Shown here: positions 12,912-24,959 of the stretch, piece by piece
Layout: every line of letters starts with the position of its first letter
How positions within the stretch are numbered: the stretch's first letter is position 1
Notes under the pieces: generated by a model
Told to the model about the DNA's origin: nothing
Seen by the model: the letters and a program-made list of their open reading frames with translations, nothing else
Database searches by the model: none
Position numbers and translations under genes: made by a program
NCBI GenBank assembly: GCA_013400115.1
Contig: VXBP01008284.1
Span: 47,902-111,901 of the forward strand
Length of the DNA: 64,000 nucleotides
Source of the DNA: Rhinopomastus cyanomelas
Lineage: Eukaryota; Chordata; Aves; Bucerotiformes; Rhinopomastidae
Reading direction: 5' to 3'

Positions 12912-13396
12912 GTTCACAGAATCACAGAACAACATTAGGAATTGGATCTAGAAAGATCATCCGGTCCAATCCCCCCACCACAGCAAGATCACCTAGATCA
13001 AGTCACACAGGAACATGTCCAGGTGGATTTTAAACATCTCCAGAGAAGGAGACTCTACAACCCCCCTGGACAGCCCCTTCCAGTGCTCTGTCATCCTCAC
13101 TGGAAAGAAGTCCCTTCTCAGATTGATGTGGAACCTCCTCTGTTCCAGCTAACACCCACGGCCCCTTGTCCTATCATTAGATGTCACTGAGCAGAGGCTG
13201 GCTCTATCCTCCTGACACCCGCCCTTTCCATATTGATCAACATTAATGGGGTCACTCCTCAGTCTCCTTTTTCCCAAGCTGAACAGACTCAGCTCCCTCA
13301 GCCTTTCCTCCTCAGGGAGATGCTCCACTCCCTTCATCATCTTTGTGACTCTGCACTGGACTCTGTCCAGCAGCAGTGTGTCCTTTTGGAAGTGAG
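12912..13396 (-). mobile_element. CR1 LINE, 485 bp, arm of inverted pair
   Basis: This antisense CR1 runs from tcacagaatcacagaacaac to gtccttttggaagtgag. Its 3' UTR is nearly identical, in reverse complement, to the + copy at 16518-16953. They share, for example, tgatcaacattaatggggtc and its complement, and the rare stretch gcccacggcc-like gctaacacccacggcc. Confidence 0.92.
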
Positions 13397-13749
13397 AGAA
13401 AGTTAACTGAGGTTAGTTGTCAGTGATAAAGAATGCAGCACTAGTGCAGATGCAGATATATAGACGTGGGGATACAAAACAAATATTCTTTAAAAAATCC
13501 TAAAAACCCTGAGGAAAATTCATAAAGGGCTTGGTCCAAACTCTCTTGAAAATTTGAAGCAACTTATAGAATGTTTGTATTTATTGATAGAATATTTATC
13601 AGTAGAATATTTAATAGTTTTCAACTGGCTGATAGAATAGTTAATGAAATAACTAGCATAGGTGTGCTCATGCTTTATTGAAAAGACTTTGTCGAATGAA
13701 AATTAGAGACATATCCTTAATGAAAAGTTAATGTTGTGCTCCAAGATAT

Positions 13750-14948
13750 TGAGAATGAATCATGCTTGACTAACCTGATAGCCTTTTATGAGGGCATAAC
13801 CAGGTGGACAGATGACGGCAGAGCGGTGGATGTGGTCTGTCTCGACTTGAGTAAGGCATTTGACATAGTCTCCCACAGCATCCTCACAGCCAAACTGAGG
13901 CAGTGTGGTCTGGATGATCAGGTAGTGAGGTGGATCGTGAACTGGATAGAAGCCAGAGAGTAGTGGTCAATGGGTCAGGGCCTGTATCTAGTGGAGTCCC
14001 CCAAGGGTCGGTACTGGGACCAGTCCTATTCAGTCTAGTCATTGATGACTTGGATGAGGGATTGGCATGCACTGTCAGCAAGTTTGCTGATGACACAAAG
14101 CTGGGTGGTGTTGCCGACACCCCAGCAGACTGTGCTGCCATTCAGTGAGACCTGGACAGGTTGGAGAGCTGGTCAGGGAGAAATTTAATGAACTGTAACA
14201 AGAGTAAGTGTGGAGTCTTGCATGTGGGCAAGAACAACCGCAGGTACCAGTATAGGCTGTGCGCTGACCTGTTGGAGAGCAGTGTAGGAAAAAGGGACCT
14301 GGGGGTCCTAGTGGCCAGAAGGATGACTATAAGCCGGCAACGTGCTCTCGTGGCCAAGAGTGCCAACAGCATCCTGGGGTAGATCAGAAGGCTGGTCTTT
14401 AGCAGATCAAGAAAGACTCTTCTCCCCCTCTACTCTGCACTGATGAGACCACACCTGGAGTATTGTGTCCAGTTCTGGGCCCTGGAGGACATAGAGCTGC
14501 TGGAGGCTGTCCAGCATAGAGTCATGAAGATGATGAAGGACATACAACACTTCCCTTATGAGGAGAGGCTGAAGGAATTGGGTGTCTTTAGCTTGGAGAA
14601 GTGGAGACTGAGGGGTGACCCCATTAATGTCTATAAATATTTGAAGGGTGGCTGTCAGGAGGATGGAGCCAACCTCTTCTCAGTGTCATCTAATGATAAG
14701 GGGCAGTGGGTGCAAGCTGTAGCACAGGAGGTTCCATATAAATATCAGAAGGAACTTCTTCACAGTGAGGGTGATGGAGCACTGGAATGGGCTGCCCAGG
14801 GTGGTTGTGGAGTCTCCTTCTCTGGAGACATTTAAAACCTGCCTGGATATGTTCCTGTGTGACTTCGTCTAGGTGGTGCTGCTGTGGCGGGGGGATTGGA
14901 CTGGATGCTCTTTTCAGGTTCCTTCCAATCCCTAATGTTTCTATGATT
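13750..14948 (+). mobile_element. CR1 LINE with C-terminal reverse-transcriptase region and 3' UTR
   Basis: This 1.2 kb 5'-truncated copy encodes recognisable RT palm motifs: VVCLDLSKAFDIVSHS near 13830-13880, GVPQGSVLGPVLFS near 13992-14036, and KFADDTKLGG at 14080-14110. FADD is the catalytic pair. The reading frame is broken; a stop and a frame change fall near 13960, and another stop near 14146. No active enzyme is encoded. The 3' UTR ends with cctaatgtttctatgatt. Another + CR1 fragment follows directly. Confidence 0.94.
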
Positions 14949-15190
14949 GCAAGCTAAAAGAGGGGAGATTTAGGTGAGATCTGAGGAAGAAATTCCTCCC
15001 TGTGAGGATGCTGAGGTACTGGGCCAGGTTGCCCAGGGAGGTTGTGGCTGCTCCATCCCTGGAAATGTGCAGGGCCAGATTGGATGGGGCTCTGGGCAAC
15101 CTGGTCTGGTGAGAGGTGTCACTGCCCATGGCAAGGAGTTGGGACTCTATTACCTCTGAGGTCCCTTCCAGCCCCAGCTATTCTATGATC
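14949..15190 (+). mobile_element. CR1 LINE 3' fragment, different subfamily, directly adjacent
   Basis: The copy starts internally at gcaagctaaaagaggggaga, passes ttgcccagggaggttgtggc and ends in ccccagctattctatgat. Its 3' UTR matches the type at 29192 and not the copy immediately upstream, so this is a second insertion or a remnant. Confidence 0.88.
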
Positions 15191-15587
15191 TTGTTCAGCA
15201 AAGAATTAGGTTATATGGTGTCTGAGATGCAATGGACTCTGTTACATGCTTGCCCTGATGATTTGAGCAAGATCCATAATCCCAGATAAATTTAACCACT
15301 CAATAAGTCAGTACAATGATTTAGTACCAAGCTGTGACATGCTTCAGTTGCATCTCAAGTACTCGGTGGTCTGGGCCAAAGAGTTATCTTGGAAGAGCAC
15401 AAGAGTTTTTCTTACTGTTTCTACTTAGTAAAAGCTATGGAAAACAGTTGTTTTCCGTGGGCTATCAGTGCAGAACATACTGCTTAAATTACTTTCTAAA
15501 AGTAGATTTATTCTCTGTCATAGATCCTAATTCCAAATTGGTTTGTAAAACCAAAGAGGATGGAATCAGTTGTCCCATTACGTAGAG

Positions 15588-15816
15588 CTGATTTGGCCTG
15601 AAGCTGCACCAGGGGAAGTTTCATTGGAAATTAGGAAAAAAGGTTTCTCAGCCCTTGGAACAGGCTGCCCAGGAAGGAGGTTGAATTGTTATCCCTGGAT
15701 GTGTTTCACAGTCGTCGCAATCTGGAGCTTAGGGACAGGGTTTGGTGGTGGGACTGGGACAGTTGGGTTCATGGTTGGACTCGACGACCTTAAAGATCAT
15801 TTTGAACCAAAATGAT
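15588..15816 (+). mobile_element. CR1 LINE 3' fragment, signature subfamily
   Basis: Visible are cctgaagctgcaccagggga, ttggaacaggctgcccagga, the signature at 15701-15729 and gggttcatggttggactc. The terminal tail is lost. Confidence 0.88.
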
Positions 15817-16517
15817 GGGGTCTGTGTTGATGTGCAGATAGGTCTGTTAATCATACATGTTCTAATTTCAAAAATCTGTTGTATTTTTTATTTTTATTCA
15901 GATCTGATACGCAGCAAAATAAGAAAGATGGGGGAAACGTTTTCAGATTTCAGTGCTGTGTTTTACCTGTGTAATGTTTTAACAGCAGATCTCAGAAGAT
16001 GGAGGTGAATACTGGGATGGTTTATGACATGTCATCTGATGATATGCTCATACAGCAGCTGTTTTTTAGTGACGTGGGGTAGATAATCTGTAAGTTTTCT
16101 AACTTTGTTCCTGGAAATTTCATCTTTCTTTTTGCTAAGAGCATTCTGAGAGATACCTTTAGAGTTGTGCCATGGGAATACAGGTTGATAGAGCAGTAAA
16201 TTACATTTAGGAGTCACTAATGCAGCTGTAAATCTGCAAACAAATCTTCCAAGCCAGAGGTTTGCCTCTGCCTTGCAGAATGTGCTAGATTTATAGTGCA
16301 CTAATGGAGGGGAACTGTATATGAGGTAGAAGGATGTTCTAATTGTTCTTAAAGCTGCCTTTGGAAGTTCTTGTTTTGAAATACTTATCAAATATGCAAA
16401 GTTCAGTAACATTTAGCATATTATAACTGTGGGTTATGTGTACAAAGATATATATATTGAGGATATATGTACTGAGGACTACAGTTGAACAAGGACCAAA
16501 TAGTTTCATCATAATTA
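15817..16517. other. Single-copy intron between CR1 copies
   Basis: Nothing recognised. The minus frame of 126 codons (16032-16412) has no family features. The segment lies between the arms of the inverted CR1 pair. Confidence 0.6.
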
Positions 16518-16953
16518 GGACACAGAACTACTTGAGAGACTCCAGCACAGGGTCACAAAGATGATGAAGGGAGTGGAGCATCTCCCTGAGGAGGAAAGGC
16601 TGAGGAAGCTGGGTTTGTTCAGCTTGGAGAGAAGGAGACTGAGGAGTGACCCCATTAATGTTGATCAATATGGAAAGGGCGGGTGTCAGGAGGATAGAGC
16701 CAGCCTCTGCTCAGTGACATCTAATGATAGGACAAGGGGCCGTGGGTGTTAGCTGGAACAGAGGAGGTTCCATATCAATCTGAGAAGGAACTTCTTCCCG
16801 GTGAGGACGACAGAGCACTGGAAAGGGCTGCCCAGTGGGAGTGTGGAGTCTCCTTCTCTGAAGACATTTAAAACCCACCTGGATGCTGTGGTAGGGGAAT
16901 TGGACTAGATGATTTTTTAAGGTCCCTTCCAATCCCTAATGTTCTGTGATTCC
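16518..16953 (+). mobile_element. CR1 LINE, 436 bp, arm of inverted pair
   Basis: This sense CR1 3' fragment runs from aggacacagaactacttgag to taatgttctgtgattcc. It shares subfamily-specific changes with the minus copy at 12912-13396. The chance frames read from the two copies are nearly the same peptide (MMKGVEHLPEEERLR in both). Confidence 0.93.
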
Positions 16954-17330
16954 ATTATACTTTCTATTTGAATGATGCAGTTAAGCTATCAGAAGCTACA
17001 CAGCTCTACTGTAACAATTCTTGGGTTATTTAATACACAAAAACACTATTCTCATTTCTAACAAACACATCTATTTCATTTCAAAGATTACACTTATTTA
17101 GTGACGTTCCTTCGTATCTCTGTAATCCAAAAAGGATGATGTTTTTCTGTCTAGTCTTTATAAGGAACTTAATGCCATTTTCCTTTTGGAAATGTTTGGA
17201 AATCCTGTGAAACCTGTTGACAGGAGACATTTAACATTTTTAATGAACTTTGTTGAGTTGGTTCAGTTGGCTAGCTAGTATTTCACTTTTATCATTTATG
17301 TAATTAAAACATGGCAAATAAATATAAATA
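16954..17330. other. Single-copy intron
   Basis: AT-rich sequence between the CR1 at 16518 and the GATA/GACA microsatellite. Nothing recognised. Confidence 0.6.
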
Positions 17331-17389
17331 GGTAGGTAAGTAGATAGATAGATAGATGGATAGATAGATAGATAGACAGATAGACAGAC

Positions 17390-17436
<47 letters not shown>

Positions 17437-17457
17437 TAGACAGATAGACAGATAGAC

Positions 17458-17517
<60 letters not shown>

Positions 17518-17518
17518 G
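17331..17518. repeat. GATA/GACA tetranucleotide microsatellite
   Basis: About 188 bp of alternating GATA and GACA units is present, starting with ggtaggtaagta. It includes a GACA-rich centre (about 17395-17440) and a clean GATA run from about 17460 to 17517. On the minus strand it opens a chance reading frame of Ser-Ile-Tyr-Leu repeats, which should not be annotated as a protein. The composition is of the Bkm (banded krait minor satellite) type. Confidence 0.98.
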
Positions 17519-17540
17519 TATTCTGGCTGCCTGTTCTTTA

Positions 17541-17622
17541 CGACCTGGCAGTACTGGACTGAAGGTTGGACCAGGTGATCGTAAAGGTCCCTTCCAACCA
17601 CAGAGATTCTGTGATTCAGTGA
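17541..17622 (+). mobile_element. CR1 LINE 3' end, short
   Basis: gacctggcagtactggactg is followed by gtcccttccaaccacagaga and the tail ttctgtgattcagtga. It lies 22 bp from the GATA/GACA microsatellite. Confidence 0.88.
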
Positions 17623-18041
17623 TCAAGCTAAAGTGACTCCTGAATCCTGCTAACCAGTTTTCTTCAGTGCAAGCGTATATGTTCATCCTGACATTGCTTC
17701 TAAAGGGAAAACCACTTTTCAGTGTTCTCTTGATAATCCCTACCTTCTGGTTTCCGAGCTTGTGCCATTGGAAATGCTTCCAGTAATGAACCAGACAGTA
17801 ATTGTGCATTGAGGGACTATCAGTGCTGCCTTGGAGTTTACAAGTGTATAATAAACATATATGATCACCATTCAATTATTGACAGTAGGCAGCTATGTTT
17901 ATTTATGCTATTTTAAGGTTCTCTTGTACACCTACATCATATCTTTATGTGGGCTGGGTTCTGTAGCTCTTGGTGATCAGCTGGGGCAGGATGTTGACCT
18001 CTTGTTTCTACTAGAAATGTAGAAATACAGTACTGAGAGAT

Positions 18042-18296
18042 GCCATAGAATTGAAGAATTTAGGTTGGAAATGACTAAGATCATCAAGTCTAACCATTAA
18101 CTCAGATGTCCCAACCCACCTCTAAACCCTGTCCCAGAGCTCCAGATCTCCTCAGTTGTGAAACACAGCCAGGGATGGTGATTCAACCCCTTCTCTGGGC
18201 AGCCTCTTCCAAGGCTTGAGGACCCTTTCCAGGAAGAAGTTTTTCCTACTATGCAACTCCCGCAGCTTCCTTTTGGTAGCCTTGTCCCAGCACTAG
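18042..18296 (-). mobile_element. CR1 LINE 3' end, signature subfamily
   Basis: The tail catagaattgaagaattta and ggttggaaatgactaagatc mark the antisense 3' end. The signature block is present in reverse complement (agctccagatctcc...tgtgaaacac, 18138-18166). The fragment ends in tagccttgtcccagcactag. Confidence 0.9.
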
Positions 18297-19193
18297 CATT
18301 TAGGCTTCAGCCTATCCCAAAACTAAGCCAGTGCCAGAAAAGCCAAAAAAGCAAAATGTCCTCCAGTGTTGCTGAGTTTCCCCACTTGTGTGGGAAACCA
18401 TCCATGACTGAGGGTCAGAGCTAAAACCCAGGCTGCATGTGGAAACAAGGAAACTAGGAATTGTGCCAAAATCTGCATTGCATGTCCAATTAATGACGAT
18501 ACCTGCATATTCTTCTATCTTATTTCAAGATAATTTCAAAAAAAAAGGTAATGTATTAACTTACATTTTTATGTAAAGATTTTCTGAAGAAACAAAATCT
18601 CAGTTTATACAGGGGATGGGATGTCCTTTAATTTTGAATAAAGTCACAAAAGTCCATAATGTGGACCGTTATTCTCATGTTTAGATCAGTCTGCTCTTTA
18701 TCCACATTTACCTTGAGTTTCTTTTAAGGAAACCTGTGAAAAATTAGTGCTGATAACAGGCAAAAGGTTTTATTATTTAGTTCAAACACAGCACAAATCC
18801 ATAGGGTGTTCATATAGAAAGCAGATTGTGAAGGCAAAGGGTTTTGAGTTCATTTCCTCAAACTGGATCTGCCATACAGTTACCTGTGTAAATAGCTTAT
18901 AAATGTTTATCAAATGTTTGCTTAATTAAATTATATAACATTAAAAATAAAACCGGATCTCTAAAAGGTAGATAAGAAAGCCACAAGTTGAAAACAGGAA
19001 CAACCATCCATGAGGAAGGTGCCGTTTAACCAAATGTGTTGTATGCCCAGTGTCCCCCATTGAAGCTTTTCCTGGAAATAAACCAGCTTTTTCCATTTTA
19101 TACTTAAAAATGTATTATTTACTTTAAATGTAGAAAATCTCCAGATATGTTGAACTATTTCAGTGTACAGTTTGGTCTTGCTGCAGCAAATTA
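18297..19193. other. Single-copy intron
   Basis: AT-rich; nothing recognised. Confidence 0.6.
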
Positions 19194-19287
19194 ATCATAG
19201 AATGGCTGGGGTTGGAAGGGACCTTAAAGATCATCTAGTTCCAACCCCCCTGAATAGGCGGGGACATTAGATCAGGTTAGTCAGAAC
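19194..19287 (-). mobile_element. CR1 LINE 3' end, short
   Basis: atcatagaatggctggggtt is followed by ggaagggaccttaaagatca and gttccaacccccctga. Confidence 0.88.
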
Positions 19288-19993
19288 TGAACTTGGGGTG
19301 TTTACATAAATTTTATGGTTTAACTGCAAAAAAAGCCTTTGATGGAAATGCTGAAGAAGACTCTTTCCCTCACTAGACAAATGAATTTCAACTTGGAAAA
19401 TGAAGAAGCATTCAGTCAGTGTTTCTGATCAGTAAAAACCAGATCAGTGGGCACATAAGGAGGAAGACCTTAGGTGTATTTGCATGTTTAATTCAAGTAG
19501 CTGTTGGTGATTTCACTACCTTCACCTCTCCAAAGTTCATGGTTGCTCCCAGTGTCCTTCAAGATGTTTGAGGGGTGAGGAATAGCCTGTGTGCATTTGT
19601 TTGTTCTTTCAATTAGTCACAGACAGCAAGAGATCTCAAAAGAAAGTCTGAAATGGAGTTTCCCTAGAAATTTAGAGGGATTACTGCTGGAAGAAGTTAT
19701 TTCTGTTTCCTTGGAGTGAGTTGGTTGGAGTTTGTGACAGAAGGCAACAAAAGTCCCAGTCTGAATTGTGTTTACATTGTTTTGAGGCTTTGCTCACAAT
19801 TTGCATGCATCTGCCTGAGGTTTTCACTCCAGATCCAATGGAATTTAGTTAGTTTATATTTTTCTTCCAGAACTCCCAGCAGCTCACTTGTGTTCAGGTA
19901 TAACCAGCCATCTTGCGTGGAGGTTGCCACTGGCCCTGTGGTGGCTCTGACAGGCTCTGTGGCAGGAGAAGCATCTGAAGGAAATTGGGAGAG

Positions 19994-20104
19994 AATCATA
20001 GAATCATTCAGGTTGGAAAAGACCCTTGGGATCATCAGGTCCAACCATCAACCATACTATATGAATTCACTCCTAAACCATATCCCCCAACTCTACATCT
20101 AAGC
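19994..20104 (-). mobile_element. CR1 LINE 3' end, short
   Basis: gaatcatagaatcattcagg is followed by ttggaaaagacccttgggat. It is the same type as 9997-10237 but only about 110 bp long. Confidence 0.9.
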
Positions 20105-23100
20105 GAAGATGCAGAGAGGTTCCTTGGGGACTTGCATGGTGGTGTCACCTCAGTAGCTGCTGGTTGAGGGGGTTTCCAGTGTCCATGACTTCAAACTCCC
20201 TAGCTCTGCTTCAGTGGTGGCAGGTAGGTTTTAGTTGATGCAAAGGAACGTGTTTCCTACCATTGCTGAGACAAGCTCAAATCATTTTGTTCTGTTTAAG
20301 GAGCTCTGCCAATATTTACCTTTTCAACTGAGGGAATTGCCTGGTTTGATTATTTCGCTCAATCCAATTATTTTATCTCATGTCCCTGCTTCGCCGTCGT
20401 GGATTGAGATTCATTAGCAGTTCTTTGACAGTCACAAGACACTAATCATCTGTTTACAATATTGATCAGCAGGTTTCATGTTATATTACACTGACATGAG
20501 AAATAATCCTGCAGCAGATATTAAAAAAAAAAAAACCTGAGAAGAAAGAGAAGGAGCTGGCTTAGGCTGGAGAAAGTCGGTTCTTTTCAGGGAAACATCT
20601 GCATCCCGATAAGCTGGAGCCCTTAGCAACTTCCATCTCTGGAATGCCCATAGAATTTCCCTTCTACAAGCGGTTTGTTGTCTCTGCTCAGCACTCACAC
20701 CAGGACTCTCATCTATATTCATATAGATAGAGATTTCTGTTCCTATAGCTGAAGGTTTCTGTTGACTTAGGCAGTTTCTGAGCTGCAACAATATTTAGGG
20801 GCTAATGAAAATGACTTGGTTGGTGACACCTCAGCAGTTCCAGTTGCTACAGCATAAACGTTCTTTCTGTATTAGGACGGTATAGGGTGTTATTATCGCA
20901 GTCCTTCAAAATGCCATACTCTGCAGAATGTAAATTAAGAATCAAAACACTGGGAGTTAAAATCTTATGTTTCTGAAGTCAATTTCTGGTGCTCATCAGC
21001 ACTAGACTGATGGACGCGGGCACTAACAGAACGTTGTACGCTATATACAGTTAGACAAAATCATGACATAAAATCACTTGCTTTGGAATCTGTGTTACTT
21101 TTCAGAGCTTTAAGACACCTCAGTCTTACTGAAGGATGAGATTGAACAGTTCTGTCTCTAGAACTATAAGTTGTGAGCAGCTGCTTTCAAGTGTTGGGGT
21201 CATTTGAAGCCTCTTACTTTCACATAGTCGCACGTGTTTCTGCAGCAGTATCCACAGTCTTTTCCCAGAATAGCTCTTAAAGGCGAGAGCCGTCGGAAAA
21301 GCCAAATAAGTTTTCCTTTGGAATCCTTTTTCAGTACTTACAGCTACATTTGAGGTTGTTAATTTGCAAAACTTCACTGAAACTCAGTCACTGAGGTGTC
21401 TAAAGGCTTGTACTTCCTTCTTCTGCTGTTGTAAATCTTTCAGAATGACTGAGTTACTGTGTTGAAGTTACTCCGGTTTTTATACATGAATGAGGACAGG
21501 AAAAAGTGTCAGAGAAGAGAGATAAAATGGAAGAATTTAGATAAAACTTGGGTGGAGGGGCAGGAGGCTGAACAGATCTGGCAGCTGCATGTGACTTTTC
21601 CATGAGTTTGGGATTTAATGAGGAGAGTTGCTTCAGTTGTGGCTGCTGGGTTGCTCATGTGGTGCTGCTGGCATTTGTTTCCGAATCAAGTCTATAAAAG
21701 GAAATGAGAGTTCTTGGTCCTTGCAAACCACTTGTCTGGTAGGAAGTCACTTACAAAGAATGAAGTACCTACTAGAGCATGAAATAGTTCCGTGATGTAT
21801 GACCTTCAAAACTGGTTTAAGGGAAGCGGGAGAAGCTGTGAGGAGTAGAAACTTTTCATACTGGAAGAAATCTGAGGGGCAGGTTTGGGTTTTTTCAGCT
21901 CATTCGATGGTTGTCTTTTCACTTCAAGGGTTGGTTCCATATGGGATCACAGCAGGGGAACTGCTTGTCGCAGAGGAGAGCCACATCCCTTGGCTTTGTA
22001 CTGCACCAGTCTGGCTTCTCTAGGAGTATCCCCACCATCTGAGTAGCAGACACTTACAGAACTTTAAGAGGGGCAGAGAACACCACAGGAGTAAGTTTCC
22101 TGAGGATTCAGGTTCTCAGAGGGTGACCAAGAGCACATTTGGTTTTATGTCTCCAAAGCAAGAACTAACTGCATGATTGTCACTGCTCACTGAAATAATG
22201 GTCCACCAGAGGATCTCCGCTTTTTCATACTGTGCGCTGTGCATGGAAAAGACTGGTGTGATGCAGTACTGCTCCAGATTTAAGACCGTAGAGTTCAGAT
22301 CCAGCTCTGCCACGTTACAGCATCTAAGTTCTTACTATGATTGGTTTGTGTTTTAAAAAAAACAGCTTGATAATATTTCTCAGGAATTTTTCCAGATTGA
22401 AAGTTCTATGTAACCAGCATCTTGGTAACAGGGGTAAAGCACCCGCTATCAAATATTCTGTTGATTCTTCTGTTCAATCACCTTCAGACATTTGTGATGG
22501 CAAACTCAAAAGTTGAAGGAGACAATTAAGATTGAAACAAGAACATTGAATCAGAGGTTTTTAAATATGATGAAAGCTTCATTATCTAGCTCAGAAAGAA
22601 ACCCCCGCTGTCGAATAAGGAGCAAAGAAAGTCCATGGACCTGCTCGTTGACTTTTAATGCCTTTTTATCTTCAAAGCTTGTCCACAAAATACTGCAAAA
22701 GCACAACATTTTGGGTTCAATTTTGCTTTTGCTAGTATGATCTGAGGAACGCTCAGGGCTTTTTTTTTTAGTGTCTAACACATATGTGTTTCAAAAATGA
22801 ATTCAGATATTCTCAGACTCTGTTATGTGTTCCCTTGTCTGCAACAGTGAGTTTGCTGGGGTCTCCAGGATGGCAGATGGCAAGTGTTCCTAGTGAGGCT
22901 GGTAACAGCACACCGTCTTGCAAACGTGGTGTGGAGTAAGAGCTTCAAAGCCAAGTCACAAAATTAATTCAAGGGACGTAGAATGTTCTGTGCTGGGTTT
23001 TGAACATGGTCAACAAGCTTCACGAATCACGTTTTGTCTGGAGGTAGCTGTGTGAAAACACTGCGTTTATACCTTTGTAAATGCTGGGTTTTCCCTCAGC

Positions 23101-23982
23101 TCCTTTCCTCACACTTATAGCCGGGTACGATTCTTCTCAGAGTTAGTAAACTGATTTTGTCTCCTTGGACCAGAAGCCACAGCCCAAGTGTGTTATATGA
23201 GGGTGGTATTTACCATCCTCCCCTATTTGGTTTCCATGAAGAGAGGTTGTGCTTAGCGCTGACTGATCGTGCTTCAAGGCTGTTGCCTCCAGCCTATAAA
23301 AAGGCAAAACAAACCCAGTGAACAGGGAGAGAAGGGTAGAGCTGGATTTATCATTCTGCAAATCTCCTTGATAGATCCCAGGTTGGGTTTTGGAGGAGGT
23401 GAGAGGCCAACCTGCTGCTTTGCCTATCACAGTGAGTCACTAACCAGCAAATTGCATCGATTATTGCACACCCACTAATTCCAACAGAAAATACCCTGGG
23501 GAAGGGTGGAGGTTGTAGTTTTCCTAAAGGTTGCTTTGGAAATGTCTGAACCCAAGCGTTAGGCCTGGTCCTTGCATGCCAGGTGACCCCTGCTGTATGG
23601 TTTTGGTGTGTCTCACGCTCTGGTGCTAGTGAAGGTTTTGGCGCCGCTGCTGCTGGAAGAATTGAAGTAATGTTTTATGCTTTTGTTTTCAAACTGTAAC
23701 TGTGTTTGCCTGCCTTTGTTGGGGCCATTAGGAGCTGGAGCAGCTGCATTTTGTCTACCTGCAGCAAAAACAGCTCCCTTATTAGGCAGAACATTTCATA
23801 AAGGATTAAGAAGTGATTGAGCCATAGGGGACACTTTTGTCTCATAAACAAGAGGCTGATTACCAAGAGACTGCACTTGTTTGTGGAAGAGGTAACTGAG
23901 CAGACTTCCTTCTCTCTTGGGTGGCTTCCATGGTGCTTTACCCCATCATTTCTGCTTTAAGCCCACATTTGTTCCTACAGCT
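20105..23982. other. Long repeat-poor intron stretch
   Basis: About 3.9 kb without a recognisable CR1. It holds a 13-A run near 20522-20534. No exon, RNA gene or microsatellite recognised. Several segments (21100-21350, 22100-22320) look like ordinary mixed-composition sequence that could include conserved elements. Confidence 0.55.
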
Positions 23983-24035
23983 TATAGGGGACTTGGAGCA
24001 GTTGGGTTAATGGTTGGACTCAATTATCCAATATC
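23983..24035 (+). mobile_element. CR1 LINE 3' remnant, weak
   Basis: ggggacttggagcagttggg and taatggttggactcaatt match the last 60-100 bases of the signature subfamily. The tail is lost. Confidence 0.55.
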
Positions 24036-24959
24036 CTATATCAAATATCCACCCTAAACAATTTTATGAGCCTGTGTTTGGGAATTAAGAGTATTTTTAA
24101 TAGAAAATTAGTTGCTACACTTGGCACAAGCAAACCAGTAATAACTGGAGGCACTGGGGCAGATTGTCTCTCACTGGAGGTCCTGAGTCTTGCATGGCAG
24201 AGAAAAGACAGGGCAATGGAAAACAAATTATGCAGAAATAGCAATAAAGGGTAGTTTGATTGAAGTTCATCTCCCAGGGGCCTCCCTGATGTGTTGCACA
24301 GCATAGAAGTACCTTTGTTTTGATGCTCATGGCTCACCCTGAGGCTGCAGGTGTTACCCATCAAGTTTATCCCAGCAGTTTTGCATTAGCACTTTTGTTC
24401 TTGGTTATTAATAGTATCACTGTGCACTGGCAAAACTAAAAGCAGACTATTTGTTCTTCACTACCTACTAAAAATCCTTAGTCGTTGGGTTATGTTGAGC
24501 TGCCTCGTCTATTGTATAGAAAGATACTCATATGTGAGTTAGAGGCTTTGAGAGACTTAGAACCTGCTATGTCTATACTACTATGTGTAGCAGTACCAAC
24601 CTGTTTGGAGATGCTTCTGTAGAGTAAGGATGATGGTAGAGAGTAGAAATACCCGGTGTAGGGGGATGTATCAGTAGCTTCCACAAGAAAGACTGGGTTT
24701 CTTCTTTCAACTAATGATTATGTTGGTCATTATGTTGAGAAACACTGAGATATTTTTTTTCTCTGTTGGGTTTTTTTGCCTTCATCCTTAGCAGTTACGT
24801 TGTAGAGAAAGTTAAATTCAAAGTCGAATATCCAGCAAGTGGAGACTAGAGATTTTCAAGAGAGTCCAGGACCTGCAAAAGTGTCTTTATCCTGTTAAAT
24901 TTCAGGGTTTATTGAACTTTTTTATTTGCCATTCTTCTGTTACTTTACATGGCTCATGC
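24036..24959. other. Single-copy intron before the probable LTR
   Basis: Nothing recognised. The T runs near 24753-24777 are low complexity. Confidence 0.55.

Noticed and set aside
13736..14148. Open frames with LSKAFD and FADD that could be called a reverse-transcriptase gene.
   Set aside because: They are parts of a truncated, frameshifted CR1 and are annotated as a mobile element, not a host gene.
17240..17875. 211-codon minus-strand open frame rich in Ser-Ile-Tyr-Leu and Cys-Leu-Ser-Val.
   Set aside because: The repeat part is the GATA/GACA microsatellite read as protein. The flanks include CR1 tail sequence.
20521..20535. A-run that could be the poly(A) tail of a retrocopy.
   Set aside because: No coding or gene-like sequence upstream on the + strand and no target-site duplication seen.
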